From: Atriophallophorus winterbourni
Lineage: Eukaryota > Platyhelminthes > Trematoda > Plagiorchiida > Microphallidae
Assembly (NCBI GenBank): GCA_013407085.1
Contig: JACCGJ010001768.1
Coordinates: 1 to 64,000, forward strand
Direction of reading: 5' to 3'
Length of the DNA stretch: 64,000 bases
Position numbers and translations under genes: made by a program. Numbering within the stretch: position 1 is the stretch's first letter; the number at the start of each line of letters is the position of its first letter. Positions 1-11,499 of this stretch are shown here, piece after piece. The notes below the pieces were generated by a model that saw only the letters and a list, made by a program, of their open reading frames with translations, had not been told where the DNA came from and made no database searches.

Positions 1-720
1 CAGAAAAAAGATCTTGGCATCTGGGTTTCGTTTAACCCTAAGCCTGGACATCATTGCCGGATTGTGTAAAATAAAGCTTGCCGTATCTTGAGTCTTCTCA
101 AAAGAATATTCCGGATTTTTACCCCCGAAACCCAACCCCGAGTAATTAACACGTATATACGTCCTGTTAAGGATTATTGCATCCAAGCCTGGGCACCATG
201 GCTGAGGAAGGATTTTGAACTACTCGACAGGATTCATCATCGTGCTACAAAGTTGGTCCCCCGCTACCTAAATTTGCCTTTCACAGAGCGAATGTTAAAA
301 CTGAACCTACACGATTTTACACAACGACGGATACGTAGTGACCTCCTGTTGCCTTTTAAAATACTGCATACTTAAAACCATTCCCTTAAACATTTTCTAA
401 ATCCCAATGGCCTTACTCGAACACGAGCACATTCAAAGTCTTTAAGCATTCCGCATTCTCGATTGGATATACGTCGTAATTTTTTCTCCGTAAGAATTTG
501 TTTCACTTGGAACTATTTGCCTGAAGAAATCACACGCTCAGAATCTGTTGAGGTTTTCGCTTCCAAACTCGATGATTTTATGACGAACCATGCGGTATGT
601 GACTGTCCCTATTAATTTTTGATATATTTTATATTTGTTTCATATATTCCTTGTCATCCTATGGTTATTGTTTAGCTTACTGCTTTTTCTACCATAAAAT
701 TTCCTGAGTTCTGAGTTCTG
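1..720 (+). mobile_element. CR1-like LINE, 3' end of RT ORF plus 3' UTR
   Basis: Frame 1 from base 1 encodes the C-terminal part of a CR1-like reverse transcriptase. It aligns by eye with the intact copy ending at 39221 (shared KDLG.W, RIFGRF-like, NTYIRP, QAW.PWL, HRATKLV, LNL.DF). Two in-frame stops (near 67 and at 373) break it; after the second the frame continues to a terminal stop near 615. A short 3' UTR follows and the copy ends in two GTTCTGA repeats near 700-715, the short-tandem-repeat tail expected of CR1 elements. The copy is cut by the window edge and is dead. Confidence 0.85.
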
Positions 721-1640
721 AGACTTATTGGCAGACTTTTACAGGGGATCACAATGTCGAAGATACCCAATATATTCATACTCCCAACTGTGGAGAGTAC
801 AGCTCAAGCTTGAGCAACACGATTGCAATTCATCTTGTCACACGAAATAGTTTATCATACAGCAATTGAATTTATCAGGGGATTCTATGATCTACCGTTT
901 GAATAGCGATCAACAGGATTATGGTTTGTGCAACAGTATGGTGGCAAACATGCAAGTAACGTTAATTAAATTTGCTTACGTAAACCTGTGGTATCTTACA
1001 GTTATTTACTTTCTTCCCAATACATCTTGAATGTTAAGCACAGCTTGCAATCTCAGCATTAAGATCATGGAAAAGCTGCTCTCAATAGACATTTATTTTG
1101 CGTTATCATCACAATCATGCCGATTCTATGGACATTGACGTTGTATCGACATGTGATGACGAACTTGTCTTCAATAAGCGTCCAAAAACGTAAAGGGTGT
1201 GGTGACATGATTTTACCTGTCACAAAATATTTCGTTACCTTGATTCATTGATTTAGTTTTACAATGGAGCTATTTAAGTTCCATTTTTTTTGTTGCCTAC
1301 TCATGATTTTCGAGACATTGTCAAAATGCCTGAATGTCGTTGCGAAATCAACTTATTTGTTCATTTTTCCTAATATTCTCGAATTTCGATAAATCAGTAA
1401 GAAGGCTTCCCCAGCTAACACTGAATCTGTATAACATTACTGCTATGAATCCTGACTTTTTCTATTCAATATACAAATTTGAGCAAATCAAGTAGGAACA
1501 ATATAAATTTATCGGCGTGATCGTAGCAAAAATCAGTCATTCATATTGGCATTCAATGCAATGGAGAAAAGTTTCACTTCGATATTTGGGCAGGGTGGGT
1601 GAGTAGAATGTGACCTTGACCTCCATCATGAAAAAGTATT
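721..1640. other. No gene recognised
   Basis: AT-rich sequence with stops in all frames. I see no exon, RNA gene or clear repeat boundary. Confidence 0.5.
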
Positions 1641-2145
1641 TGCTTCCTGATCACAAACTTGCCGGTCATCGTCGTCCGCTATGGACGCTCATGCTGTGAG
1701 TGACCAACTCGTGATACTAATATGCATTGGAGTTAACTATCAGTTCCATAGGTAAGGTGTTTCGACAAGAGCCGTTTGTTTTTGAGACGATCAAATGCTT
1801 CTGACAAATGAATATAAATTACGTCCACGGAGTTCCAGCATTCAAAAGCTGAAATTAGGTTTCTTTTGTTGACAGCAAGATTGTCATGCAAGATCGTTTT
1901 TTCATGAATCTATGCTGTGCTTCGGAGATAACGTTATTAATGTCAATGTGATTCCTGACGTCATCATCGTTGATGGACTCAGATGACTTAGATATCCCTT
2001 GTAATATAGGTATCGGACGATTGTTTCAAGGAATTTATTTTCCCCGCCCTTGCAGATCGGACCAATCAGGACAGTTTTCCAAATTTTTCTCCCGAAGCTC
2101 TGTTCGAAAATTATCTTGAACACGCATTCTAATACGGTAGCCATA
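1640..2145 (-). mobile_element. CR1-like LINE, RT palm fragment (decayed)
   Basis: The minus strand encodes RT pieces: IWKTVLIGPICKGGENK (compare DWKCGLITPIYKGGNRS in the copy at 37134), then after stops and a frameshift a GF.KKRSC stretch and IYIHLSEAFDR, the motif A region in which the usual catalytic Asp of LDMSKAFD is replaced by His. Only the middle of the RT is present; both ends and the FADD box are missing. A dead fragment. Confidence 0.7.
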
Positions 2146-2660
2146 AGTGATATATATATATATAGAGACTAAATGAATTTCTTAATTTCAATCACATCGG
2201 TAAATGAACAAATAAAAGGTTTTCTTTATGCAATGCTAAGCCGTGTTTGTTCTGGAAACTAAAACGGAACTATATACGTGAATCAAATTACACAGAGACG
2301 CACGCGTACGACGTTCACACGTGTATTCACAGATCTATGACGTTATAATGAGTGCACCACACTAAGCTTGGATCAATAAACATTCATACTGATTGAAAAC
2401 GTGACTGAGGAAATTAAATATTTCATCATCACGCTATGCTTATCATGTAGTAGGTGTTGTTTTCAAACTGCATGTGACGTGACATCTTCTCGAGAACTGC
2501 GTCACAAAAAGTATGAATACCCTAGCAGTGAAACAGAATCATGTTTAGAAAGTCATACATTGTTTTCGGTTAGTTTGATAGTTCGTTGAACTGAGGCATA
2601 AATGCAATATTGTTATCACCACACGAGTTTTAATAAACACAAAATATCTTTCAATTTCAG
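2146..2660. other. No gene recognised; short TA run
   Basis: Contains a short TA run at about 2150-2163 and a 62-codon open frame (2401-2589) with no recognisable domain. It could hold an upstream non-coding exon of the EF-hand gene, because a clear 3' splice acceptor ends at 2660, but no donor is convincing. Confidence 0.35.
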
Positions 2661-2682
2661 ACCGACGCATTACTAATCAAAA

Positions 2683-3299
2683 ATGGAGTAAGTAATACGA
2701 CATTCATGCTCACTTACCTAGTATATTCAACATGTAATCATTTGTATTAGTGGACTTATCTGTGAAGTTCAGGATTTAGTATAATTCGCACAAGTATAAT
2801 ATAATATTATAAAATAAAATATTATAAATATTATGCAATTATTCTATGAGATTTTGGAATTATTTTTGCGCAAAGCGTTACGTTTAGACAAAACGAATAT
2901 AGCTCGACAAATACAAAGAGAGGTATTGATGTTTTAGCATTCTAATTAGTTCTAGTATATGGTGAATTTTATACTGTAAAATTGACCGCATCAAAATGAA
3001 TTACCAATGTTTATTTGGAAATTTATATACTTGAATAACGACTTCGTCAATCTACATTTAGCAGTAATATGACTGAAGCCGAAATCGAAGAAGTCTTTCG
3101 AACGCTGGACAAAGATGGGGATGGGCAATTGAGTCGAGAGGATATTGAAGAATTTCTCAAGCAGGATGGCTGCAAAGTTAGTTCAAGATGGGTAAACGTG
3201 TTCATCGCCCTGCTTGATGAAAATGAAGATGGAAAAATATCTTTGCAAGAGTTCAAAAATTTTGGAAAAACAATTGATGATTTAGCCAATGATAAATAA
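2683..3299 (+). CDS. Small two-EF-hand calcium-binding protein (2 coding exons)
   Basis: Proposed CDS joins 2683-2687 and 3065-3299, 79 aa. The first coding exon gives only ATGGA before a GTAAGT donor at 2688; the acceptor TTTAGCAG ends at 3064 and restores MDN in frame with MTEAEIEEVF. A second acceptor (TTTCAATTTCAG, ending 2660) lies just upstream of the ATG, so a 5' UTR intron or spliced leader is likely. Loop 1 (about residues 17-28, DKDGDGQLSRED) has Asp at position 12 instead of the usual Glu; loop 2 (about 53-64, DENEDGKISLQE) is canonical. The size fits the 8-kDa calcium-binding proteins known from flukes, which act as cytosolic calcium buffers or sensors. A polyadenylation signal AATAAA lies at 3383-3388. 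If exon 1 is wrong, translation could start at the ATG at 3069 (76 aa). Confidence 0.85.
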
Positions 3300-3399
3300 G
3301 CTACAAATGGCCAGACTCGATATTATCAAGTTCTTTTCAAATTACTTTTCTGTTTCATTAATAATGTATTTGTAAAATTTAAAATAAAGTTGTCATTAC

Positions 3400-4300
3400 T
3401 TTGTTAGTTTTTGATTTCTTATTTCCGAGCGCTGTATTCTAAAACGGTTTGGATCGGTTTCGTTAGTGTGCTTAAATGGTGCATTTGAACTTAATATTTG
3501 CTTCTAACAAATAAACCGTATGCTTGTTCAAAATAGCGGCGTTATGGTTTGAATATCAACCATTTTAACGAAACAAGGTTTGTGCAATAATTGCACAGTC
3601 ACTTTGTTTCATGAGGATAATATAGACACGGATTGGAGTATTTACATTTACAGCTCAAATATTGTTTGATGAACGTTCATCATATTTCAACATCTCGATC
3701 CTCAACTTCATCATTATTGACATGGATTTCATGAAAAGTGGTTTTTATCTTTCCTCAACTTTTGATAACAATTTCCAAAATCTCAAATGACGAATCCAGC
3801 TTTGTCTAATTGGAAGGATTTTTGGGTGTTCGCTAGTCCTTTTACTTCGATATGCACTACATGCGTAGCAAACGCCGGGGAAATCAACGTGTAAATAAAT
3901 GATACTACTTCCTGTGTTAGGGTTTTATCACATTTGGTATGTACTTAACACAAACAGGCAAAAAACTTTACTACGTAAGATCTAGTAATACCCTTTGTCG
4001 CATATTTGGCACACATCAAGTGCTGCCTTCTTTGCCTGGGGTCATTTGCATTGAGGTCATTCTTCGTGTCATTACCCAATCCAGTGAGTGATGAGTCAAT
4101 ACACTTGGCGATGCAGTTGTTTATCGATCGATAGCTACCGGTGGAGTGAATGCGTTGAATTTGAGTGACGCGAACCGAGCGGTAAAAACCGAAGGAGTTT
4201 GCATAAAGTGATGCTGATAAACGAGTTTCGATCTGACAGAGTTGAAAATACTGTCAGTCGATTCGAAATGATGTAAACGTCTCAACAGTATTCAAACAGG
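3400..4300. other. No gene recognised
   Basis: Intergenic sequence after the EF-hand gene polyadenylation signal. No domain, repeat array or RNA gene was seen. Confidence 0.5.
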
Positions 4301-4307
4301 GTCGATA

Positions 4308-5482
4308 TACTCGGTGAAGGTAACCTTATGTGTCAGGAATTGGCGCAAAGAAAGCGATGGATGGAGCACTTCAAGGAACTCCTAAATCGACCAGCACCTA
4401 ATTCAGTCACTGACATCCCATCTGCAACAAATTTTCCAGACGTAAATACCGATCCCCTGGTCGAAATGTGATCCTTTTTGCCTTAAAATCGCTGAAGAAT
4501 TTCGAAGCACCAGGTCCAGATGGGATTCCACGAGAAGCTTTGAAGCCTGATTTGGACACCTCGGCTGATATGTCACTTCCTCTGCTGCAGAAAATATGGT
4601 CAGAAAGACGGGTCCCAAATGATTGGAAGAGAGGTCATTTGGTCAAACTTCGAAAGAAAGTTGATCTCAGGTTATGCAAAAACTGGTGAGGTATCATGCT
4701 GCTCTCAATCCCTAGTAAAGTACTTACACGCATCATCCTTCTGCGTTTGCGCGACACTATCTATCAAGTGTTACGGTCAGAGCAATCAGGCTTCAGAAAA
4801 CAAAAGTCTGGTATCGACCAAATTGCGACCCTCCGCATAATAATTGAACAAAGCATTGAATGGCAATCGCTCCTTCGCCTCAACTTCATAGATTTTGAGA
4901 AAGCCTTCGACAGGGTGGACCGCGAATTCATATGGAAGCTTTTGCCACACTATGGGGTCCCAACACTGTACACGGACCTCATAAAGCTGCTGTATGAAGG
5001 TACCTCCTGTCAGGTAATTCACAACGGAAGACTCGCCAATCCATTTGCAGTTGAGACTGGCGTTCGCCAGGAATGCCCGTTGTCCCCGATGATTTTTCTG
5101 CTGGTAATAGACTGGATAATGAAGCAGTTAAAGACGACACGCTATTCGTCTACCTCGGCAGCCTTGTTTCAATAAGTGGTGGCACGGACGAAGACAGTTG
5201 CCAGAATCGGCAAAGCAAGATACGCGTTCATAGCTTTGCAACCCATTTGGGAGTCGAAGGTTCTATCAAAACGCACGAAACTCCGTATATTCAGAAGCAA
5301 CGTCAAATCCGTGCTACACTATGGATCGGAAACCTGGCGAGTGACAGCAAAGTCTTCTGGCCGCTTGCAATCATTCCACAATAATTGCCTTCGTCGAATA
5401 ATTGGGGTAAAATGACCATAAAAGATAAGGAATCAAGACAAGTTGCTGAGGACCTCTGTTCCTCCAGTAACTCAAGGGATTA
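4308..5482 (+). mobile_element. RTE (SR2-like) LINE, 5'-truncated with two internal deletions
   Basis: Close relative of the copy at 48480-51990: shared RKRWMEHFKELLNRPAP, APGPDGIP, DWKRGHLVKL and QSGFRKQKSGID. RT motif A (IDFEKAFD) is kept. Near 5125 the sequence jumps to what is position ~51345 in the other copy, losing ~230 bases including the YADD catalytic box. Near 5437 it jumps again to ~51912, losing ~250 bases. Both joints lie in short repeats (AAGCAGT.AAAGACG and AAGACAAGTTGC). The 3' end is CTCAAGGGATTAAGTAAGT. Not functional. Confidence 0.85.
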
Positions 5483-5484
5483 AG

Positions 5485-6440
5485 TAAGTCAAGTTGTTGT
5501 TGTTGTTGGCCTCCTTCGGTCGACGTCAAACATTGATGTACAGCACAATCGCATTAATGTTCATGTTCTACAGCTTTTTGAATGGCTAAATAGCCCGATT
5601 CGGGAGGAACAATCTCTCTCGCAGCGCTTACAACAATAGTCAATACTCGGTTATATAGCGTCAGTTGCACACCGGCGGCGAGATCTACGTAAAGCAGCCA
5701 AGAGCTGTATCTGCTCCTCACCAGATTGCAGATGTCGCTTTACACAATGTCTCAAATGTGAGCGGTCAAGAGAAAGTTATTCCCAACTCACCAAGTCAAT
5801 GTCCAGTGTTTTCATATCAATTTTGCAAACTTCGTTGTACCGCAAGTGTGGTATCTCCAATGCTTGTCTTCAGTTCGCGTCTTGCGTGGGTGGTCCAGGT
5901 TTCACTGCCGTAGAGTAAGGCATTTAGTACGCAGAGCTGTATACCATCATCTTTTTCTTTACAGTTAGCTTGCAGTTAACCCAAACGTGAGAGTTCAACC
6001 GGGACAAAATGACAGCTGCTCTGCCAATCCGCTTATCAATCTCCGTTTCTAGCGAGAGGGTATCTGCAATGGTTGAACCAAGATATGTGAAATGATGTAC
6101 TGGTTCACGCTGACATTTCCAACAGTAATGATTGGCGGCGATACAGTCCCTTGACCAAGGACTTTGGTCTTGCTCATGCTGATTTTCAGGCCAAAGAATT
6201 TGCATGCTGACGAAAAACAGTCCATTAGCGATTGTAGGTGCTCTTGGGAGTGAGCAATAAAGGTTGCATCGTCGGCAAACATCTAGTGACGGATGAAACA
6301 TTTCGTGCTTTGATTTGTGCTCTTAACCGGTTCAGGTTGAAAAACTTACTATCACTACACGTGCGTAGGTAACTGCCTTCTCTCCTAGTCCTAAAAGCAT
6401 ACTTTAGAAGCAGAGTACAAGAGACGCGATTATCAGACAC
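5485..6440 (-). mobile_element. LINE-N (AP-endonuclease LINE with C-terminal zinc finger), RT 3' half
   Basis: Reads from the minus strand: FNLNRLRAQIKARN, MFADDATFIAHSQEHLQSLM (RT FADD box), then FTYLGSTIADTLSLETEIDK, a deletion, MKTLDIDLVSWE, and a C-terminal finger C.RC.RDC.SRIGLF.H near 5590. It ends in a (CAA/TTG)n tail at 5485-5498. The family matches a widespread endonuclease-RT group; I am not sure of its clade (RTE-like). Stops and frameshifts make it dead. It directly follows the RTE copy that ends at 5482. Confidence 0.75.
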
Positions 6441-6464
6441 GGGTAAGCTAACAGAAAGAAATTA

Positions 6465-6690
6465 GACATTCTTTTGGAAAGGAAGAGGTTCCGATGAGCC
6501 TCGACTGCATGGAGTTGGGTTTGCCTTGCGAAACGACATATTAAAAGCCACAGAACCGAGCAGCAGCGGGAGCGAACGGAATTGGACTTCAAATCTGAGG
6601 TGAACTACTGGTACCATTACCTTGGTCAACGTTTATGCACCAACGCTCTCTGCGACGCCTGCTGAAAAAGAGACTTTTTATCATTGAAAT
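6465..6690 (+). mobile_element. LINE-N endonuclease fragment, inverted relative to 5485-6440
   Basis: Plus-strand translation gives FWKGRGSDEPRLHGVGFALR and later LVNVYAPTLSATPAEKETFY, the N-terminal half of the AP-endonuclease of the same LINE family, but opposite in orientation to the neighbouring RT part. This is the pattern expected of a 5' inversion by twin priming. Confidence 0.7.
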
Positions 6691-7370
6691 TTCTGGGACA
6701 ACTGAATGGAATGGAACAAACAAGAATGAAGCCAGAATATTCAACTATACCGAGATTCTACGGATTACCCAAAATACATAAAGAGAATACTCCATTACGC
6801 CCGATCGTTTCCTTACCCGGAGGACCGAATTACAAGTTATCGAAAGAATTGCGAAGAAGACTGTTATATCTGTTGACAGACTCTGAACACGCCGTTAATT
6901 CTGCAGAACAATTTCTCCAGAAATTGAAGAATGTGAGGATCGGTGAAGATGAAATAATGGTTTCTTTCGACGTAAGGGCGTTGTTCACATCAATCGATCA
7001 AACACTCGCAATGCAAATCGTGTCAGCGTTGCTCGACTTAAAAGGAACTGACCACAACGGGAATCGATTAACACGAGTTAGTTTGATGGAATTGATCGAG
7101 CTGTGCCTTCAAACACACTTCAAGTTCAATGGTAAAATCTACGAGGAGATTCGAGGAACACCAATGGGATCACCAATTTCCAGCCTAATTGCCGGAGCAG
7201 TCATGCAACGTTTGGAACGGATCGCTCTACCAATAATACGGCCAACGTTATGGATCCGCTATGTGGACGACACATTTGTGATCATAAAAAGAACTGAACG
7301 AATCGGATCGACGGCTGCCTGGCATTCCTGGACGTTAAGTGAGATGAACAAGTGAAGGAAATTTGGAGAC
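6684..7370 (+). pseudogene. Penelope-like element PLE1, reverse transcriptase fragment
   Basis: An open frame of 223 codons carries PLE RT signatures: FYGLPKIHKENTPLRPIVS, motif A VSFDVRALFTSI, GTPMGSPISSLIAGAV and the catalytic box WIRYVDDTFVI. PLEs encode a telomerase-like RT and, C-terminally, a GIY-YIG nuclease. The N-terminus is missing, and about 20 residues after the YVDD box are deleted compared with the 8.5-kb copy. The nuclease is absent, because another LINE-N fragment starts at 7380. The apparent start is not a genuine initiation site. Confidence 0.85.
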
Positions 7371-7379
7371 TAGTGTATA

Positions 7380-7675
7380 TAGTCCTAAAGTAAAGCATTT
7401 AGTACGCACACGCCGTGTATCATCATCTTTGTCTTCACAGTCAACTTGCGGTTACCCCAAACACGAAATCAAACGAAACAAAATGACAGCTGTTCTGCCA
7501 ATCCGCTTATCAATCTCCGTGTCTAGCAAGAGGTTATCCGCAATGGTTGAACCAAAATATGTGAAATGATATACTGGTTCAAGCTGACAGTTTTCAACAG
7601 TGATGATGGAAGGCGATACAGCCCCTCGACCAAGGAAATTGATTTTGCTCATGAAAGAAAGAAACCTGAGCACTT
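7380..7675 (-). mobile_element. LINE-N RT fragment
   Basis: Minus strand encodes the segment after the FADD box: LGRGAVSPSIITVEN, then YHFTYFGSTIADNLLLDTEI and DKRIGR. It matches the 6.1-kb copy and truncates the PLE1 fragment before it. Confidence 0.7.
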
Positions 7676-7689
7676 TTTGTTTTTACTGC

Positions 7690-8290
7690 GTCAGGACAAC
7701 AAGCGAGTAACACAACGAGTGGAGATTTAGACTCTATGAGCATTCTAAAATGCAAGCTTCACATACTTTGACAGCACCTGGATGACTACGAAAAGAATAA
7801 TCAAGATCCAACTAAAAAAGACTCCTGTTGCATGGAAAGGTAATATCAATAAGTCAGCCTTTGGGTAAGTTATGTGTGAGATGCAAAAACTATGCAAAAT
7901 CTAAAAGGCATTTACGTGAAATGTGCAGTATCAACACAAAAATGATCGCTAACTTTAGAAATAGGTCTTTTTGATGTGCAGTAAATGAAAATATAAATTT
8001 TTGTACTTTTAAAATAAAACCACACTTGAAAACTATAACTACAATGCCTAAGATTTTTGCCCACATTCCTTGTGCATACATGCCACTACTACTTCCATGT
8101 CTTGAAGTCTCTAGGTAGAGATGAGAAATTACATTCAGTGGGAAATAAAAAGATGATAGGTAAACAATGTTTGGCCATTAAATCAAGCGAAATATGCTGC
8201 TTGTAAATAGAACCCAGGTGATTAATCAAGCATTTTATAATGATTTCTGAATATGCTTACGAATGGACTACATATTATGTTCGCATACTT
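7690..8290. other. No gene recognised
   Basis: AT-rich spacer between repeat fragments; open frames are short and show no domain. Confidence 0.45.
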
Positions 8291-8295
8291 CGTAC

Positions 8296-8343
8296 CCACT
8301 GCCCCTCGGCGGCTTTAGCTGTTTACGCTCATCAGGTGCAGAC
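8296..8343 (-). ncRNA. Degenerate hammerhead-like motif (family R)
   Basis: Minus strand shows an intact CUGAUGA box (8329-8335) followed by GCGUAAACAGC, the loop sequence of the other family R ribozymes, but the GAAA box reads UAAA and stem II is weak. Probably a decayed copy. Confidence 0.35.
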
Positions 8344-8539
8344 AGCCTACGCGGTTTCAGTGAACTTTGTATCGATATAGATTAGCATATTGCGGAAGCT
8401 ATATCCTCTGACGTGTGAATGAATTACATAGACGACTATTTGCATTTTTCAAACATATAAAACAATACTTCAATGCCTCCCTCCCGAGTAAACATACCCG
8501 CACAATTCAATCCTTTGGTACGAAAATTGAGAATGTAAA

Positions 8540-9770
8540 ATCGATGGAGTTGAAATAATGGTTTCTTTCGACGTAACGGCTATATTCACTTCAGTAGATC
8601 AAACGCTTGCAATCAGCGTTGCTCCACGAAAAAGGAACTAACCACAACGGAAATCGGTTAACATGAGAAAGTTTGATAAAATTGATCGAGCTGTCTCTAA
8701 ACACACTTCAAGTTCAATGGTAAAATCTACGAGCAGATTCGAGGAACACCAATAGGATCACCGATTTCCAGCCTAATTGCCGAAGCAGTCATGCAACGTT
8801 TGGAACGGATCGCTCTACCAATAATACGGCCAAAGTTATGGATCCGCTATGTGGACGACACATTTGTGATCATGAAAAGAACGGAACTGGACGAATCGCA
8901 TCGACTACTGAACTGCGTATTCAGGGGGATCCAATTTACCCGAGAAACGAAGTTGACAGCTGCCTGGCATTCCTGGACGTTAAAGTAAGACGAACAAGCG
9001 AAGGAAATTTGGAGACCAGCGTTTACAGGAAGAATACGCACACGGATCAAATCTTGAACTTCCACAGCAAACATCCAACCAGCCATAAACGCAGCTGCGT
9101 TAGAACCCTATTCAAAAGAGCAGCAACACATTGCAGCACGCCAGAACTGAGAAGACAAGAAGAAGAATACTTGTTCAAAGTGTTCCAGAAGAATGGATAC
9201 CCACAAAGTTCCGTACTACGCAACAAGTTCAACCGTAACCAAAAGACACGATGACGAAAACAGAGTTAGACGCTCTCTTCCGCATGTGCAGAATATATCA
9301 GAAATCGTAGCCCGGGTCCTTCGGCCATTTGGAATAGATGTCGCGCACAAACCCATGTCAACATTACGCAATCAATTCAACAATGTAAAAGACAAAGTTG
9401 CAAAAGAAGAACAATCGAATATTGTCTACAAGATCACGTGCAGAGATTGCGAGAAGAACTAGATCAGACAAACCGGCCGCAAGCTAAGCACAAGACTACA
9501 CGAACACCGGTTAGCTGTACGAAGGCACGAACAAAGGTTATTGATTTCAATACATGTCGATCAATTCGGACACCAATTCGATTGGGACAACGCGAAGATT
9601 TTAGCCAAAGAAAACAACCGACGAGTGCGAGAATTAATCGAGGCGTGGCACTCAACAACGTCATCAATCAACCAACACCTTCAATTGGCTACAACCTATG
9701 GACCAATGAAAACTCGATGGACAAGAATGCAACACATGAATTCCACCAACCAACGGGAGTGATGGTGCAC
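8540..9770 (+). pseudogene. Penelope-like element PLE1, RT to GIY-YIG endonuclease (decayed)
   Basis: Covers motif A (MVSFDVTA.FTS), the WIRYVDDTFVIMKR box near 8838, the linker CLAFLDVKVRRTSEGNLETS ... HTDQILNFHSKHP, and the GIY-YIG nuclease: IVYKITCRDCEKN then, after a stop where the tyrosine of YVGQ should be, QTGRKLSTRLHEH and HVDQFGHQFDWDNAKI. The CRDC and H...H residues are the zinc-binding pattern of PLE nucleases. Several stops and frameshifts between 8600 and 9480 make it dead. A hammerhead motif follows at 9828. Confidence 0.85.
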
Positions 9771-9827
9771 GGACAGACGGACCTTATAAAAATCAATGAA
9801 TACCAATTTCAAGTCACTTTGGAAGAA

Positions 9828-9875
9828 GTTCTGCTGATGATGTCATCTAGTTTGATGACGAAACGTCTTACAACA
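9828..9875 (+). ncRNA. Hammerhead ribozyme of PLE1 (stem I decayed)
   Basis: Core CTGATGA at 9834-9840, perfect 6-bp stem II GUCAUC/GAUGAC, GAAA at 9860-9863, then CGUC. ACGU is self-complementary, as in the minimal PLE hammerheads that are thought to act as dimers. The expected cleavage site is after C9867. Stem I pairing is largely lost (UUAC after the site, where the 46.8-kb copy has CAAG). Confidence 0.75.
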
Positions 9876-10246
9876 ACTACGCAAGCTCGGCGAACACCAT
9901 TTGAACAACATCCTCATCCTGAGCTACGTATATTCTCCTCTATTGCTAAACAGAAGAACCTCCATTGGTTAAGCTTTTAATACCCAAACGATACAGAATA
10001 AATTACAGATGATTCTTTAATTACTCATGATGTTTTCGTGTGTCTGTCTTGGTTGTCAATTCGCTTGATTTTTACGATGATTTCGTAATAGTCGGTGCCA
10101 TTCAAGCACTCACCAAGTCGGTCGACCTTATCGTTCAATAAATGATTTACATCAAATCTCTTTTTTAACAGGTTCGCACTCTAGCTATTCTGTATATCAA
10201 ACAACAGCTGTTAACATGTACACTTTCTTACAAGTCACGATTTCTT

Positions 10247-10248
<2 letters not shown>

Positions 10249-10293
<45 letters not shown>
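10249..10293. repeat. (AT)n microsatellite
   Basis: Uninterrupted AT dinucleotide run of about 22 units. Confidence 0.95.
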
Positions 10294-10296
<3 letters not shown>

Positions 10297-10349
10297 AAGT
10301 GTTAATAAGATTATAGTTGTTGTCCAGTGGCGGGGCGCGTTCGCATCCA

Positions 10350-11390
10350 GCAAATCACAGGTCAGTAACTTTGTTGTCTACGGTTTCCAAGGTGCTCGAT
10401 AAGATTTTGTCTCCTGAAATTAGCACATAACTGGAAGGAAGTAGGCAATTTCCATGAGCACAACACGGATTTAAGAAAGGATATTCCTCTCTTACTAGTC
10501 TCATATTTGCCATTGATGATTTGACCAGCGCAGTAGATTTTGGGGATGCCATCCATGCATGTTGCCCGTATATGTCAAAAGACATTAATTACGTAACCAA
10601 CTGTATCTTCTCACAGAAGCTGGAACTTAATGGTGTCGCTCGTAGCTTATTAGCGTCGATAGCAAATTGCATTACTGATATGCTTGTTCAAGTCTCCGTA
10701 GATGATGCATTGTCGAAGTAAGTAGCCGTGATAATTGGAGTGCCTCAGGGATCAGTCCTTGGACCAATCATCTTTGCACCCTATGTAAATGACCTACCGG
10801 CTCTTACCAAGTGTCAGATCGTACATTTTGCCGACAATGTTAAATTTTGCTCGAGGATCAATAAGCTGGAATATTGCAAACCTCCTCAGACGGAACTGGG
10901 CAACCTTCACAGTTGGTCCTTAAACAATCGTCTATTCTTCAACTATCAAAGTTGTCACATGTTGAACATTGGTAAAACTGTAGTGTTCCAATATTCTCTC
11001 GTTGCGCACAATCTCTTTTAAACCACGTAACAAAAGGACTTGTGTGTGTGGATAAGCAACACACTAGGCATGTCGATACACTGCAAAACTGTCTATCATA
11101 AAACCTCTCAAAAGTTGTCTCTTCCGAAGAGAATATTCGGAAGGTTCCCAAAGCAGGCGATTCCCAGTTTAATAAACACCTGTGTGAGACCAACGATAGA
11201 ATGAGCAGTTCTAGCGTGGTCCCATGGCCTTAAATAGATGTTGCGACTTTGCAGAGATTATACCATCAAGCTCCAAAGCGTGTCGCCGGACTCAACCAAA
11301 AACCCTACAATGAGCAAATCGTTCGTTTGCACTAATTCTATTATTCACGCCCTTGTCAACGAGGGTATTCGATTGTGACTTAAAATATTT
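10350..11390 (+). mobile_element. CR1-like LINE, RT fragment (decayed)
   Basis: Plus-strand pieces align with the intact RT at 37134: a domain around motif A, GVPQGSVLGPIIFAPYVNDLP (10736-10798), VHFADNVKF where the FADD box has become FADN, WSLNNRLFFN, then RIFGRFPKQAIPSLINTCVRPT. Many stops; no endonuclease. The two-base change in the catalytic box alone would inactivate it. Confidence 0.8.
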
Positions 11391-11499
11391 TGAATAACAC
11401 AAATTACCCGCTTACCGTGCTTATTCAAATTACGGGGCTTGCTTAGGACAAGGGCTCATATATGGGCTTGAACTGCACCTCACTCTCGACTCAACTTTC

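Noticed and set aside
8540..9770. PLE1 at 6684-7370 and 8540-9770 as two halves of one element split by an insertion
   Set aside because: Both contain the same RT segment (PMGSP-type box to YVDD), so they are separate copies.
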